In this document: in pieces, positions 55,088-64,000 of the stretch
Position numbering within the stretch: the stretch's first letter is position 1
Layout: each line of letters begins with the position of its first letter
Assembly: GCF_002968295.1 (NCBI RefSeq)
Contig: NZ_CP134399.1
Span: 1,488,001 to 1,552,000, forward strand
DNA from: Mycobacterium sp. ITM-2016-00317
GTDB lineage: Bacteria; Actinomycetota; Actinomycetes; Mycobacteriales; Mycobacteriaceae
Reading direction: 5' to 3'
Length of the DNA: 64,000 nucleotides
The notes under the pieces: model-generated
The model's database searches: none
Seen by the model: only the letters and a program-made list of their open reading frames with translations
Told to the model about the DNA's origin: nothing
Made by a program: the position numbers and the translations under genes

Positions 55088-55753
55088 TTGCCTCTTCAGA
55101 GCAGTGTTCGCGAAAACTCCGCGGTGGCGGTGGAATCGACCGTCGATCAGCTGATGGCCTGCATCAAAGCGGCCAACCAGCGATTCGACCAGGGACGGCA
55201 CACCGAGGTGAAGCCGTTGGCCGGATACCTCCGCGCGCTGCTCTACCGCAGCAACGGATCGGACGCCCTGCACGGGCTGCGCGACACCCTCACCTGGGTC
55301 GACACCGCCGGTGTGCCCAACCCCAAGACCGCATGCTCGATCGCCGGCCTGACCCTGATGCGCATCCGCAGCCGCCACCACGGCGCCGAGGAGTACGTCC
55401 CCAAGTTGGCGATGTACCCGCCGGCGCCGATCCGCACCAGAGACGGTGAGCAGATCTTCAGCGGCTCGCGCATCCCGTTCGAGCACTGGTGGACCAACCC
55501 CGTGCTGATGGACTCCGTCGGCGCGCAGTACTCACGCAAGGAACTCGTGCTCGCGCTCGCCGCTCTCGACGACAGGGAAGCCAGGTCGGCCCGCCGTGCC
55601 CTCGCCCGGAGCGCTTCGCTGGGCTGGGTGATGCGCGACGCGCCCGCGACGCGACTGTGCAGCAGCCCGGTCGTCGCCAGCGTCCGCCAGATCGGCTACG
55701 AGGTGATGCAGTCCATCAACGAGCAGCGCGAGGTCCTCGACGCCGTTCGTTGA
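55088..55753 (+). CDS. Hypothetical protein between tmk and mtrA
   Basis: A 221-residue soluble-looking protein that I do not recognise. TVDQLMACIKAANQRFDQGRHTEVKPLAGYLRALLYRS opens it; FEHWWTNPVLMDSVGAQYSRKELVLALAALDDREA is the central part; it ends RQIGYEVMQSINEQREVLDAVR. No signal or membrane segment is seen. The start is a TTG at 55088, six bases after AGGGGGA; no ATG or GTG offers a better one upstream. It interrupts the tmk-mtrA neighbourship of M. tuberculosis. Confidence 0.7.
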   Translation: MPLQSSVRENSAVAVESTVDQLMACIKAANQRFDQGRHTEVKPLAGYLRALLYRSNGSDALHGLRDTLTWVDTAGVPNPKTACSIAGLTLMRIRSRHHGAEEYVPKLAMYPPAPIRTRDGEQIFSGSRIPFEHWWTNPVLMDSVGAQYSRKELVLALAALDDREARSARRALARSASLGWVMRDAPATRLCSSPVVASVRQIGYEVMQSINEQREVLDAVR

Positions 55754-55824
55754 CGCTCCCGCCGCGGTAGGACACGCGAAACACCCCGCGTGGTAGCAGC
55801 GGTTTATCGCCATCTGGTGACACC

Positions 55825-56511
55825 ATGGACACCATGAGGCAAAGGATCCTGGTAGTCGACGACGACCCTTCGCTCGCCGAGATGCTCACCATCGTGCTGC
55901 GAGGCGAAGGTTTCGACACCGCCGTCATCGGTGACGGCACCCAGGCGCTGACCGCCGTGCGCGAACTGCGGCCCGATCTGGTGCTGCTGGACCTGATGCT
56001 GCCCGGCATGAACGGCATCGACGTGTGCCGCGTGCTGCGCGCGGACTCCGGCGTGCCGATTGTGATGCTCACCGCAAAGACCGACACCGTCGACGTGGTG
56101 CTCGGCCTGGAATCCGGCGCCGACGACTACGTGATGAAGCCGTTCAAGCCCAAGGAGCTGGTGGCCCGGGTGCGCGCCCGGCTGCGCCGCAACGAGGACG
56201 AACCCGCCGAAATGCTCTCGATCGCCGACGTCGACATCGACGTCCCGGCCCACAAGGTGACCCGGCAGGGCGAGCAGATCTCGCTGACGCCGCTGGAGTT
56301 CGACCTGTTGGTGGCGTTGGCGCGCAAACCGCGCCAGGTGTTTACTCGTGATGTGCTGCTCGAACAGGTGTGGGGTTACCGTCACCCCGCCGACACCCGT
56401 TTGGTGAACGTGCATGTCCAGCGACTGCGGGCCAAGGTCGAGAAAGACCCGGAGAACCCGCAGGTGGTGCTGACCGTTCGAGGAGTGGGATACAAGGCCG
56501 GACCTCCGTGA
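55825..56511 (+). CDS. mtrA: Response regulator MtrA
   Basis: Essential OmpR-type regulator that controls dnaA, resuscitation-promoting and cell-wall hydrolase genes. The 228-residue protein has the receiver acidic pocket VVDDDPS, phospho-acceptor Asp56 ([10 protein letters not shown]), Lys in [12 protein letters not shown], and a winged-helix C-terminus with [25 protein letters not shown]. Nearly identical to M. tuberculosis MtrA by eye. ATG 55825 starts the mtrA-mtrB-lpqB operon. Confidence 0.97.
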   Translation: MDTMRQRILVVDDDPSLAEMLTIVLRGEGFDTAVIGDGTQALTAVRELRPDLVLLDLMLPGMNGIDVCRVLRADSGVPIVMLTAKTDTVDVVLGLESGADDYVMKPFKPKELVARVRARLRRNEDEPAEMLSIADVDIDVPAHKVTRQGEQISLTPLEFDLLVALARKPRQVFTRDVLLEQVWGYRHPADTRLVNVHVQRLRAKVEKDPENPQVVLTVRGVGYKAGPP

Positions 56512-56530
56512 TCTCACCCCGGCGGCCGTC

Positions 56531-58183
56531 GTGATCTTCGGCTCACGGCGCCGCATCCACCGGCGATCGGCGCCGCTGGTTCGCGGGCTGGGTGTGCTCG
56601 GCCGGGCGCTGAGCATGATGTGGCGCCGGTCCCTGCAACTGCGAGTGGTCACGCTGACCCTCGGGCTGTCGCTGGCCGTCATCCTGGTCCTCGGCTTCGT
56701 GCTGACCAGCCAGATCACCGACCGCATCCTCGAGGTGAAGGTCGGCGCTGCCACCGAGGAGATGGAGCGCGCCCGCACCACCGTCAGCGGCATCGTCGGC
56801 GGTGAGGAGACGCGCTCCCTGGACAGCAGCCTCCAGCTGGCCCGCAACACGCTGATCGACCGCAAAGCCGACGCCAGCGCCGGCTTGGCCGGGACGTTCG
56901 ACGCGGTGCTCGTGGTCCCCGGCGACGGCCCCCGCGCAGCGACCTCGGCCGGGCCGGTCGACCAGATCCCCGACACCCTGCGCGACTTCGTCAAGGCCGG
57001 TCAGGTCAGCTACCAGTACGCCACGGTGCACACCGACAGCTTCAACGGCCCGGCACTGATCATCGGCAGCCCCACCGCGTCGTCCTCGTCGTCGGTGACC
57101 AACCTCGAGTTGTACCTGATCTTCCCGCTCAACAGCGAGGACTCCACCATCGCGCTGGTCCGCGGCACCATGGCCACCGCGGGCATCGTGTTGCTCGGCC
57201 TGCTCGCCGCGATCGCGTTGCTGGTCGCCCGCCAGATCGTGCTGCCGGTGCGGTCGGCGTCGCGCATCGCCGAACGCTTCGCCGAAGGCCACCTCACCGA
57301 ACGGATGCCGGTGCGCGGCGAGGACGACATGGCCCGGCTCGGGGTGTCGTTCAACGACATGGCCGAAAGCCTGCACCGCCAGATCACCCAGCTCGAAGAG
57401 TTCGGCAACCTCCAGCGGCGGTTCACCTCCGACGTCAGCCACGAACTGCGCACCCCGCTGACGACCGTGCGGATGGCCGCCGACCTGATCCACGACCACG
57501 CCGAGGACCTCGACCCCGCCCTGCGCCGCTCCACCGAGCTGATGGTCAACGAACTCGACCGGTTCGAGTCACTGCTCAACGACCTGCTGGAGATCTCGCG
57601 TCACGACGCCGGCGTCGCCGAGTTGGCCGTCGAGGCCGTCGACCTGCGCTCCATCGTGCAGAAGGCGCTGGACAACGTCGGACACCTCGCCGAACAGGCC
57701 GGTGTCGAGATGCGCGTCGACCTGCCCACCGACGAGGTGATCGCCGAAGTCGACCCGCGCCGCGTCGAGCGGATCCTTCGCAACCTGATCGCCAACGCGA
57801 TCGACCACGCCGAGCGCAAGCCGGTGCACATCCAGATGGCCGCCGACGTCGACACCGTCGCCGTCACCGTCCGGGACTACGGCGTGGGCCTGCGCCCCGG
57901 TGAGGAGAAGCTGGTGTTCAGCCGGTTCTGGCGGGCCGACCCGTCACGGGTGCGCCGCTCCGGCGGCACCGGCCTGGGCCTGGCGATCAGCATCGAGGAC
58001 GCCCGCCTGCACCAGGGCCGGCTCGAAGCCTGGGGCGAACCCGGCAAGGGCGCCTGCTTCCGCCTCACCCTGCCGCTGGTGCGCGGCCACAAGGTCACCA
58101 GCAGCCCGCTGCCGGTCAAGCCGACGGACATGTCGGCAGCCCCCGGCCGCCGGGTGCGCGAACCGGACAGGGAAAGCGTGTGA
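56531..58183 (+). CDS. mtrB: Sensor histidine kinase MtrB
   Basis: Membrane sensor that phosphorylates MtrA and associates with the septum. Of 550 residues, two membrane helices (about 40-62 and 215-238) border an extracytoplasmic domain; then a HAMP domain, the H-box [16 protein letters not shown] (His near 304), N-box [12 protein letters not shown], and G-boxes [13 protein letters not shown] and [10 protein letters not shown]. Start is GTG 56531. Its stop overlaps lpqB in GTGA. Confidence 0.96.
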   Translation: MIFGSRRRIHRRSAPLVRGLGVLGRALSMMWRRSLQLRVVTLTLGLSLAVILVLGFVLTSQITDRILEVKVGAATEEMERARTTVSGIVGGEETRSLDSSLQLARNTLIDRKADASAGLAGTFDAVLVVPGDGPRAATSAGPVDQIPDTLRDFVKAGQVSYQYATVHTDSFNGPALIIGSPTASSSSSVTNLELYLIFPLNSEDSTIALVRGTMATAGIVLLGLLAAIALLVARQIVLPVRSASRIAERFAEGHLTERMPVRGEDDMARLGVSFNDMAESLHRQITQLEEFGNLQRRFTSDVSHELRTPLTTVRMAADLIHDHAEDLDPALRRSTELMVNELDRFESLLNDLLEISRHDAGVAELAVEAVDLRSIVQKALDNVGHLAEQAGVEMRVDLPTDEVIAEVDPRRVERILRNLIANAIDHAERKPVHIQMAADVDTVAVTVRDYGVGLRPGEEKLVFSRFWRADPSRVRRSGGTGLGLAISIEDARLHQGRLEAWGEPGKGACFRLTLPLVRGHKVTSSPLPVKPTDMSAAPGRRVREPDRESV

Positions 58184-59937
58184 GGCGCCTGGCCGCACTG
58201 TGGCTCAGCGTGCTGATGGTTCTTCTCGTCGGATGTGCCGGGGTGCCCAGTTCCTCGTCGCCGCAGGCCATCGGCACCGTGGACCGGCCCGCACCGCCGA
58301 GCCTGCCCAAACCCACTCCCGGCATGGACCCGGACGTGCTGCTGCGCGAGTTCCTCAAGGCCACCGCCGATCCGGCGAACCGACACCTGGCGGCGCGTCA
58401 GTTCCTCACCGAATCCGCATCCAGCACCTGGGACGACGCCGGCAGCGCGCTGCTGATCGACAACGTCGTCTTCGTCGAAACCCGCTCACCCGAACGGGTC
58501 GAGGTCACCATGCGGGCCGACATCCTCGGGTCGCTGTCGGACATGGGCGTCTTCGAGACCGGTGCGGGCGCACTGCCCGACCCCGGACCGATCGAACTGG
58601 TCAAGACCCCAGGCGGGTGGCGCATCGACCGCCTGCCCAACGGGGTGTTCCTGGACTGGCAGCAGTTCCAGTCCACCTACAAACGGCACACGCTGTACTT
58701 CGCCGACCCCACCGGCAAGACCGTCGTCCCCGACCCGCGGTACCTCGTGGTGTCCGAACCCGACCAGCTGGCCACGGAATTGGTGAGCAAGCTGATCGCC
58801 GGCCCGCGACCGGAGATGGACCGGACGGTGCGCAACCTGCTCGGTCCGCCGATGCGGCTGCGCGGACCGGTGACCCGCGCCGACGGCGGCAAAACCGGCA
58901 TCGGCCGCGGCTACGGCGGTGCCCGCATCGACCTGGAGAACCTGTCGACGACCGATCCGCACAGCAGGCAACTGCTTGCCGCACAGCTGATCTGGACGCT
59001 GTCCCGCTCCGGCATCAACGGCCCGTACGTGATCAACGCCGACGGTGCCGCACTCGACGACCGGTTCGCCGACGGCTGGGACACCGCCGACGTCGCCGCG
59101 ACCGATCCCGGTGCGGCCGACGGCGCGGCCGCCGGACTGCACGCACTGGTCGGGGGATCGCTGGTGCGCCTCGACGGTGAGCGCGCGCCCCGCGTCGCCG
59201 GACCGTTCGGGCAGATGCCCGGGCAGACCGCCGCGGCGCTGTCGCGGACCGGTCAGGAGGTCTCCTCGATCGTCACGCTGCGCCCCGGCGCCCCCGACAT
59301 GGCGTCCTCGCTGTGGGTGGGACCGCTCGGCGGCAACGCCAGCCAAGCCCTGGACGCCCGCAGCCTGAGCCGGCCCAGCTGGTCGCTCGACGACGCGATC
59401 TGGGTGGTCGTCGACGGCAACAACGTCGTGCGCGTCATCCAGGACGCGTCCGGCCAGCCCGCCCGCATCCCCGTCGACGCCACCGCCGTGCTGACCCGCT
59501 TCCCCGGCGGCATCGCCGAACTGCAGTTGTCGCGCGACGGTACCCGCGCGGCGATGGTGATCGAGGGCCGTGTCGTGCTGGCCGGTGTCGAGCAGACCCC
59601 GGGCGGCGGCTACGCGCTGACCTACCCGCGACGGCTGGGATACGGGCTGGGGGACACCGCGCTGTCGCTGTCCTGGCGCACCGGCGACGACATCGTCGTC
59701 ACCCGCACCGACCCGCAGCATCCGGTGTCCTACGTCAACCTCGACGGCGTGAACTCCGACGGGCCCAGCCGCAACCTGCTGATGCCCGTCACCACCGTGG
59801 CCGCCAGCCCGTCGGCGGTCTATGTCGCCGACGGACGCGGGGTGTTGCTGCTGTCCGGCTCGGTCGCCGAAGACCCCAGCTGGAGTGAAGTGCGGCCGCT
59901 GATGACGGCCGGCGCGGTGCCGGTGCTGCCCGGCTGA
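58180..59937 (+). CDS. lpqB: Lipoprotein LpqB (MtrAB accessory)
   Basis: A 585-residue lipoprotein that binds the outside of MtrB and tunes its activity. Signal [19 protein letters not shown] ends in a lipobox (Cys19). A GerMN domain (about 195-320) and a C-terminal beta-propeller-like part follow, matching the family. Start is GTG 58180, overlapping mtrB by four bases, so the three proteins are made together. Confidence 0.95.
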   Translation: MRRLAALWLSVLMVLLVGCAGVPSSSSPQAIGTVDRPAPPSLPKPTPGMDPDVLLREFLKATADPANRHLAARQFLTESASSTWDDAGSALLIDNVVFVETRSPERVEVTMRADILGSLSDMGVFETGAGALPDPGPIELVKTPGGWRIDRLPNGVFLDWQQFQSTYKRHTLYFADPTGKTVVPDPRYLVVSEPDQLATELVSKLIAGPRPEMDRTVRNLLGPPMRLRGPVTRADGGKTGIGRGYGGARIDLENLSTTDPHSRQLLAAQLIWTLSRSGINGPYVINADGAALDDRFADGWDTADVAATDPGAADGAAAGLHALVGGSLVRLDGERAPRVAGPFGQMPGQTAAALSRTGQEVSSIVTLRPGAPDMASSLWVGPLGGNASQALDARSLSRPSWSLDDAIWVVVDGNNVVRVIQDASGQPARIPVDATAVLTRFPGGIAELQLSRDGTRAAMVIEGRVVLAGVEQTPGGGYALTYPRRLGYGLGDTALSLSWRTGDDIVVTRTDPQHPVSYVNLDGVNSDGPSRNLLMPVTTVAASPSAVYVADGRGVLLLSGSVAEDPSWSEVRPLMTAGAVPVLPG

Positions 59938-59994
59938 CCCCACACGTGTCGCCGGCGCAGCCCGCCGGCGATCGGCTCGACGGAGAGGTTCGGT

Positions 59995-60390
59995 ATGTCG
60001 GTGGAGATTCCGCGCAAAGCAGTGCTCGCCGGGGCGGGGATCGGCCTCGTTGCCGCAGTGGTGGCCGCGTGTTCGAAATCAGGGTCCGGTTCCGAAGGTT
60101 CGTCTGCGCAGGGAGACACGCTCACCTCGACCGCCGACGTGCCCGTCGGATCGGGCGTCATCGTCGGCGACGTGGTGGTGACCCAGCCGGTGGCGGGGGA
60201 GTACAAGGGCTTCTCGGCGGTGTGCACCCACACCGGATGCCTGATCGACAAGATCGCCGACGGGACGATCAACTGCCCCTGCCACGGCAGCCGCTTCAAC
60301 CTGGACGGCGCGGTGGTGAACGGCCCGGCCGAGAGGCCGCTGCCGTCGGTGCCCGTTCGGGTGCAAGGGGATTCGATCGTCAAGGGCTGA
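59995..60390 (+). CDS. Rieske 2Fe-2S lipoprotein
   Basis: A 131-residue exported iron-sulfur protein. The N-terminus (RKAVLAGAGIGLVAAVVAAC) ends in a lipobox-like Cys26 after a Tat-like start without a clear twin Arg. The Rieske boxes are intact: CTHTGC (Cys77, His79, Cys82) and CPCHGS (Cys94, Cys96, His97); ligands are Cys77, His79, Cys94 and His97, with the Cys82-Cys96 disulfide. No oxidase or cytochrome partner is adjacent; it may serve an electron-transfer or redox-sensing role at the cell surface. ATG 59995 follows GGAGAGG. Position after lpqB differs from M. tuberculosis as I recall it. Confidence 0.88.
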   Translation: MSVEIPRKAVLAGAGIGLVAAVVAACSKSGSGSEGSSAQGDTLTSTADVPVGSGVIVGDVVVTQPVAGEYKGFSAVCTHTGCLIDKIADGTINCPCHGSRFNLDGAVVNGPAERPLPSVPVRVQGDSIVKG

Positions 60391-60406
60391 CCGGGCCGCC
60401 GGCACC

Positions 60407-60465
60407 GCGAGCGTGAAACCACGGTCGCGATCGCCGGCGTTTCACGACCGTGGCTGCACGCTCGC
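60407..60465. repeat. Intergenic hairpin, GCGAGCGTGCA family
   Basis: 60407-60427 and 60445-60465 are inverted copies (19 of 21 positions) around a 17-base loop. The arm core GCGAGCGTG is the same as in the hairpin after manB. It lies 17 bases after the Rieske stop and could end that transcript. Confidence 0.7.
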
Positions 60466-60499
60466 AGAGCATGTCAGATGCCGGAGCGACACTGACCGC

Positions 60500-61125
60500 G
60501 TGCTCGATCTGGTGCTTCCGCTGCAGTGCGGCGGGTGCGACGCCGTCGCGACCGCGTGGTGTGAGGGCTGCGCGCGCGACCTGACCGTCAAGCCCGACGA
60601 ACCGCACCTGGTGACCCCGCGCGTCGATCCCGGCGTGCCGGTGCTGTCGCTGGGGCGCTACGCCGGAGCGCGCCGCAAAGCCATCGTCGCGCTCAAGGAG
60701 CGGGGCCGCGCCGATCTGCGGCAGCCCCTGGCGGCGGCCCTGCGCGACGCGACCGAGCACCTGCTGACCTGGGGCGTGCTCGAGGTTCCGCTGACCCTGG
60801 TGCCGGCGCCGACCCGGCGCTCGTCGGCCCGGCGCCGCGGCGGGGACCCGGTCACCCGGATCGCCCGCACCGCGGCGGCCGATCTGCCAGGCGTCGGCGT
60901 GGCGCCCGTGCTGCGCTTCGCGGCGTTCACCCGCGACTCCGTCGGGCTCTCGCAGGCAGACAGCGCAACGTGGCCGGCCGGGTGCGTCTGACCGGAGCCG
61001 TCCACGGACCCGTCATGGTGGTCGACGACGTCGTCACCACCGGCGCCACCGCAGCGGAATCGGTCCGGGTCCTGCAAACCACTGGGGCCGACGTTGTTGC
61101 TGTGCTCGCAGTGGCGAACGCGTGA
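60500..61125 (+). pseudogene. comF: ComF-family phosphoribosyltransferase-like protein, frameshifted
   Basis: ComF-type protein, related to DNA uptake in other bacteria; role in mycobacteria unknown (Rv3242c equivalent). The first frame, from GTG 60500, has the zinc-finger-like LQCGGCDAVATAWCEGC and the LVPAPTRRSSARRRGGDPV region, then stops at 60991. From about 60965 the next frame carries QRNVAGRVRLTGAVHGPVMVVDDVVTTGATAAES, which holds the PRPP-binding loop, to TGA 61123-61125. Relatives read ADRQRNV where this reads AD-S, so bases are missing after CAGGCAGAC near 60962. Either a sequencing error or a disrupted gene. Confidence 0.8.
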
Positions 61126-61414
61126 CCCGCGCAGCCTGTTACCCCCGGGTCAATCGGGCATGAAGAACTGACAACACAAAGAACGAATTAGTGGCACGTC
61201 CGGTGAACAGCGACTACCGTCGGCACCAACCATCCGTGAACATTTCACGGCGGCGCTCAGCAGTGAGACGCCGGTATCGCGTCAGCGGTAGGAGGTGAGT
61301 AGTCGACACCTGGCACCGGCGAGTGGCGCGTCCGAACAAGCCCTACCGGTGCGATATCTGTTCAGTAGGGCACGCAGGGGGCGTGCGAATCGCGAGAGAA
61401 TCGAGTTGCCAAGT
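61126..61414. promoter_or_regulatory. Leader region of hpf
   Basis: These 289 bases hold the hpf promoter and a long leader. CCGTGAA-CAT-TTCACGG (61234-61250) is a perfect small palindrome, a possible operator. No gene is evident. The long untranslated stretch suggests stress-dependent control of hpf, which I cannot specify. Confidence 0.45.
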
Positions 61415-62122
61415 ATGTCAAGTCATTCCGTGGATGCCGACAGCACGATTTTGATCGACCCCGACCATGCGGTCGGGGCGTCCGACGCGACTCCAGACGC
61501 TGAGGTGGTGGTGACCGGGCGCAACGTCGAGGTGCCAGATCACTTCCGTGCCTATGTCGCCGAGAAGTTGTCTCGATTGGAGAGATTCGACCGCACCATC
61601 TACCTGTTCGACGTCGAACTCGATCACGAGAAGAACCGCCGCCAGCGCAAGAACTGCCAGCACGTCGAGATCACCGCCAAGGGCCGCGGGCCCGTGGTGC
61701 GCGGCGAGGCCTGCGCCGACAGTTTCTACGCCGCGCTGGAAGCCGCCGTGAGCAAACTCGAGGCCCGGCTGCGTAAGGGCAAGGACCGGCGCAAGGTCCA
61801 CTACGGCGACAAGACCCCCCGGTCGTTGCGAGAGGCCTGCTCGCTCGATCACCTGGAAGGTGCGTTCGCCCCGCCCGCCCAAGACGCCGCGGAACCCGAG
61901 ACAGGGCTCGCCGGGAACGTCGACGAACACGAACCGGGCCGCATCGTGCGCGTCAAGGAGCACCCGGGCACCCCGATGACCGTCGACGACGCCCTCTACG
62001 AGATGGAACTGGTGGGTCACGACTTCTTCCTGTTCCACGACAAGGAAAGCGACCGGCCCTGTGTGGTCTACCGGCGCCACGCCTTCGACTACGGCTTGAT
62101 CAAGCTCGCTCAACCCTCCTGA
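61415..62122 (+). CDS. hpf: Ribosome hibernation promoting factor, long form (HPF/MPY)
   Basis: A 235-residue ribosome-binding stress protein. The N-terminal domain (about 30-130: VVVTGRNVEVPDHFRAYVAEKLSRLERF, VEITAKGRGPVVRGEACADSFYAALEAAVSKLEARLRK) sits on the 30S decoding site; the C-terminal domain (about 175-235: IVRVKEHPGTPMTVDDALYEMELVGHDFFLFHD) makes dimers of ribosomes. ATG 61415 is preferred over upstream in-frame codons because the family starts soon before VVVTGRN. Matches Rv3241c before secA1. Confidence 0.92.
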   Translation: MSSHSVDADSTILIDPDHAVGASDATPDAEVVVTGRNVEVPDHFRAYVAEKLSRLERFDRTIYLFDVELDHEKNRRQRKNCQHVEITAKGRGPVVRGEACADSFYAALEAAVSKLEARLRKGKDRRKVHYGDKTPRSLREACSLDHLEGAFAPPAQDAAEPETGLAGNVDEHEPGRIVRVKEHPGTPMTVDDALYEMELVGHDFFLFHDKESDRPCVVYRRHAFDYGLIKLAQPS

Positions 62123-62129
62123 CCAAGCG

Positions 62130-62159
62130 AATCCCCCGGGACTCCGGTCCCGGGGGATT
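62130..62159 (+). terminator. Intrinsic terminator after hpf
   Basis: AATCCCCCGGGAC (62130-62142) pairs exactly with 62147-62159 around the loop TCCG, and TTTCGTG follows. It lies 8 bases after the hpf stop and before secA1, which must therefore have its own promoter in 62160-62272. Confidence 0.85.
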
Positions 62160-62272
62160 TCGTGTTCAAAGGTCACGGCACGGGCACGCCCGACCAGCAT
62201 TTTCGCTGCGTCACCTACGATGGTGTCCGTCTATTTGCGAAACGCATCCGGCGAGGAAAAAGGGTATTCAGC

Positions 62273-64000
<1,728 letters not shown>

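Overview
The window is high-GC actinobacterial DNA from a Mycobacterium of the environmental, rapid-growing type (Mycolicibacterium-like). From about 14.1 kb to the right edge the gene order follows, in inverted orientation, the M. tuberculosis block Rv3278c to Rv3240c: PH-domain membrane protein, GtrA protein, purK-purE, fadE25, TIGR03089 protein, LCP ligase, rmlD, wbbL, manB, fbiA-fbiB, whiB2, DUF3499 protein, phosphomannomutase, TobH-like protein, manA, APC permease, alkB-rubA-rubB-tetR, sahH, tmk, mtrA-mtrB-lpqB, comF, hpf and secA1. These gene identifications come from recognising the proteins; no database search was run.

Layout. 1-2555 is nested, decaying insertion sequences: an IS256-type element cut by the left edge, a dead IS3-family element, and an older IS256/IS1081-like remnant. 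2618-6703 is a lower-GC stretch with a methyltransferase and a second dTDP-rhamnose operon (rmlA, rmlB and a fused rmlC-rmlD). 6918-13932 is a surface-glycan locus: a low-molecular-weight tyrosine phosphatase, two polyprenyl-phosphate sugar transferases, a GAF protein, and a two-gene operon of a degenerate cis-prenyltransferase and a UDP-galactopyranose-mutase-like flavoprotein. 13937-18536 carries membrane and housekeeping genes, including a two-gene fluoride channel and purK-purE. 18669-28039 mixes conserved genes (fadE25, birA, TIGR03089) with accessory ones: a PGRS-like secreted protein, a type III polyketide synthase with a methyltransferase, an aspartic protease on an acidic stalk, and two paralogous membrane proteins.

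28041-44786 is the conserved cell-wall and cofactor block: LCP ligase, rhamnose and mannose activation, F420 maturation, WhiB2, and an amino-acid permease. 44858-47068 holds a DUF559 gene and an intact IS481 element. 47208-51694 is the alkane hydroxylase operon, sahH and a lipoprotein. 51699-54285 encodes an acidic secreted protein with two alpha/beta-hydrolase domains, now split by frameshifts. 54367-64000 holds tmk, mtrAB-lpqB, a Rieske lipoprotein, broken comF, hpf and the start of secA1.

The main theme is envelope building. dTDP-rhamnose (rmlABCD) feeds WbbL, which makes the rhamnosyl linker between peptidoglycan and arabinogalactan that LCP enzymes attach. The mannose genes feed lipoglycans, and MtrAB-LpqB and WhiB2 couple envelope state to division. 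Two patterns stand out. Both DUF559 genes sit between direct copies of intergenic hairpins. At least five otherwise conserved or reconstructable genes carry apparent one-base frameshifts, so base-call quality needs checking before any of them is called a pseudogene.
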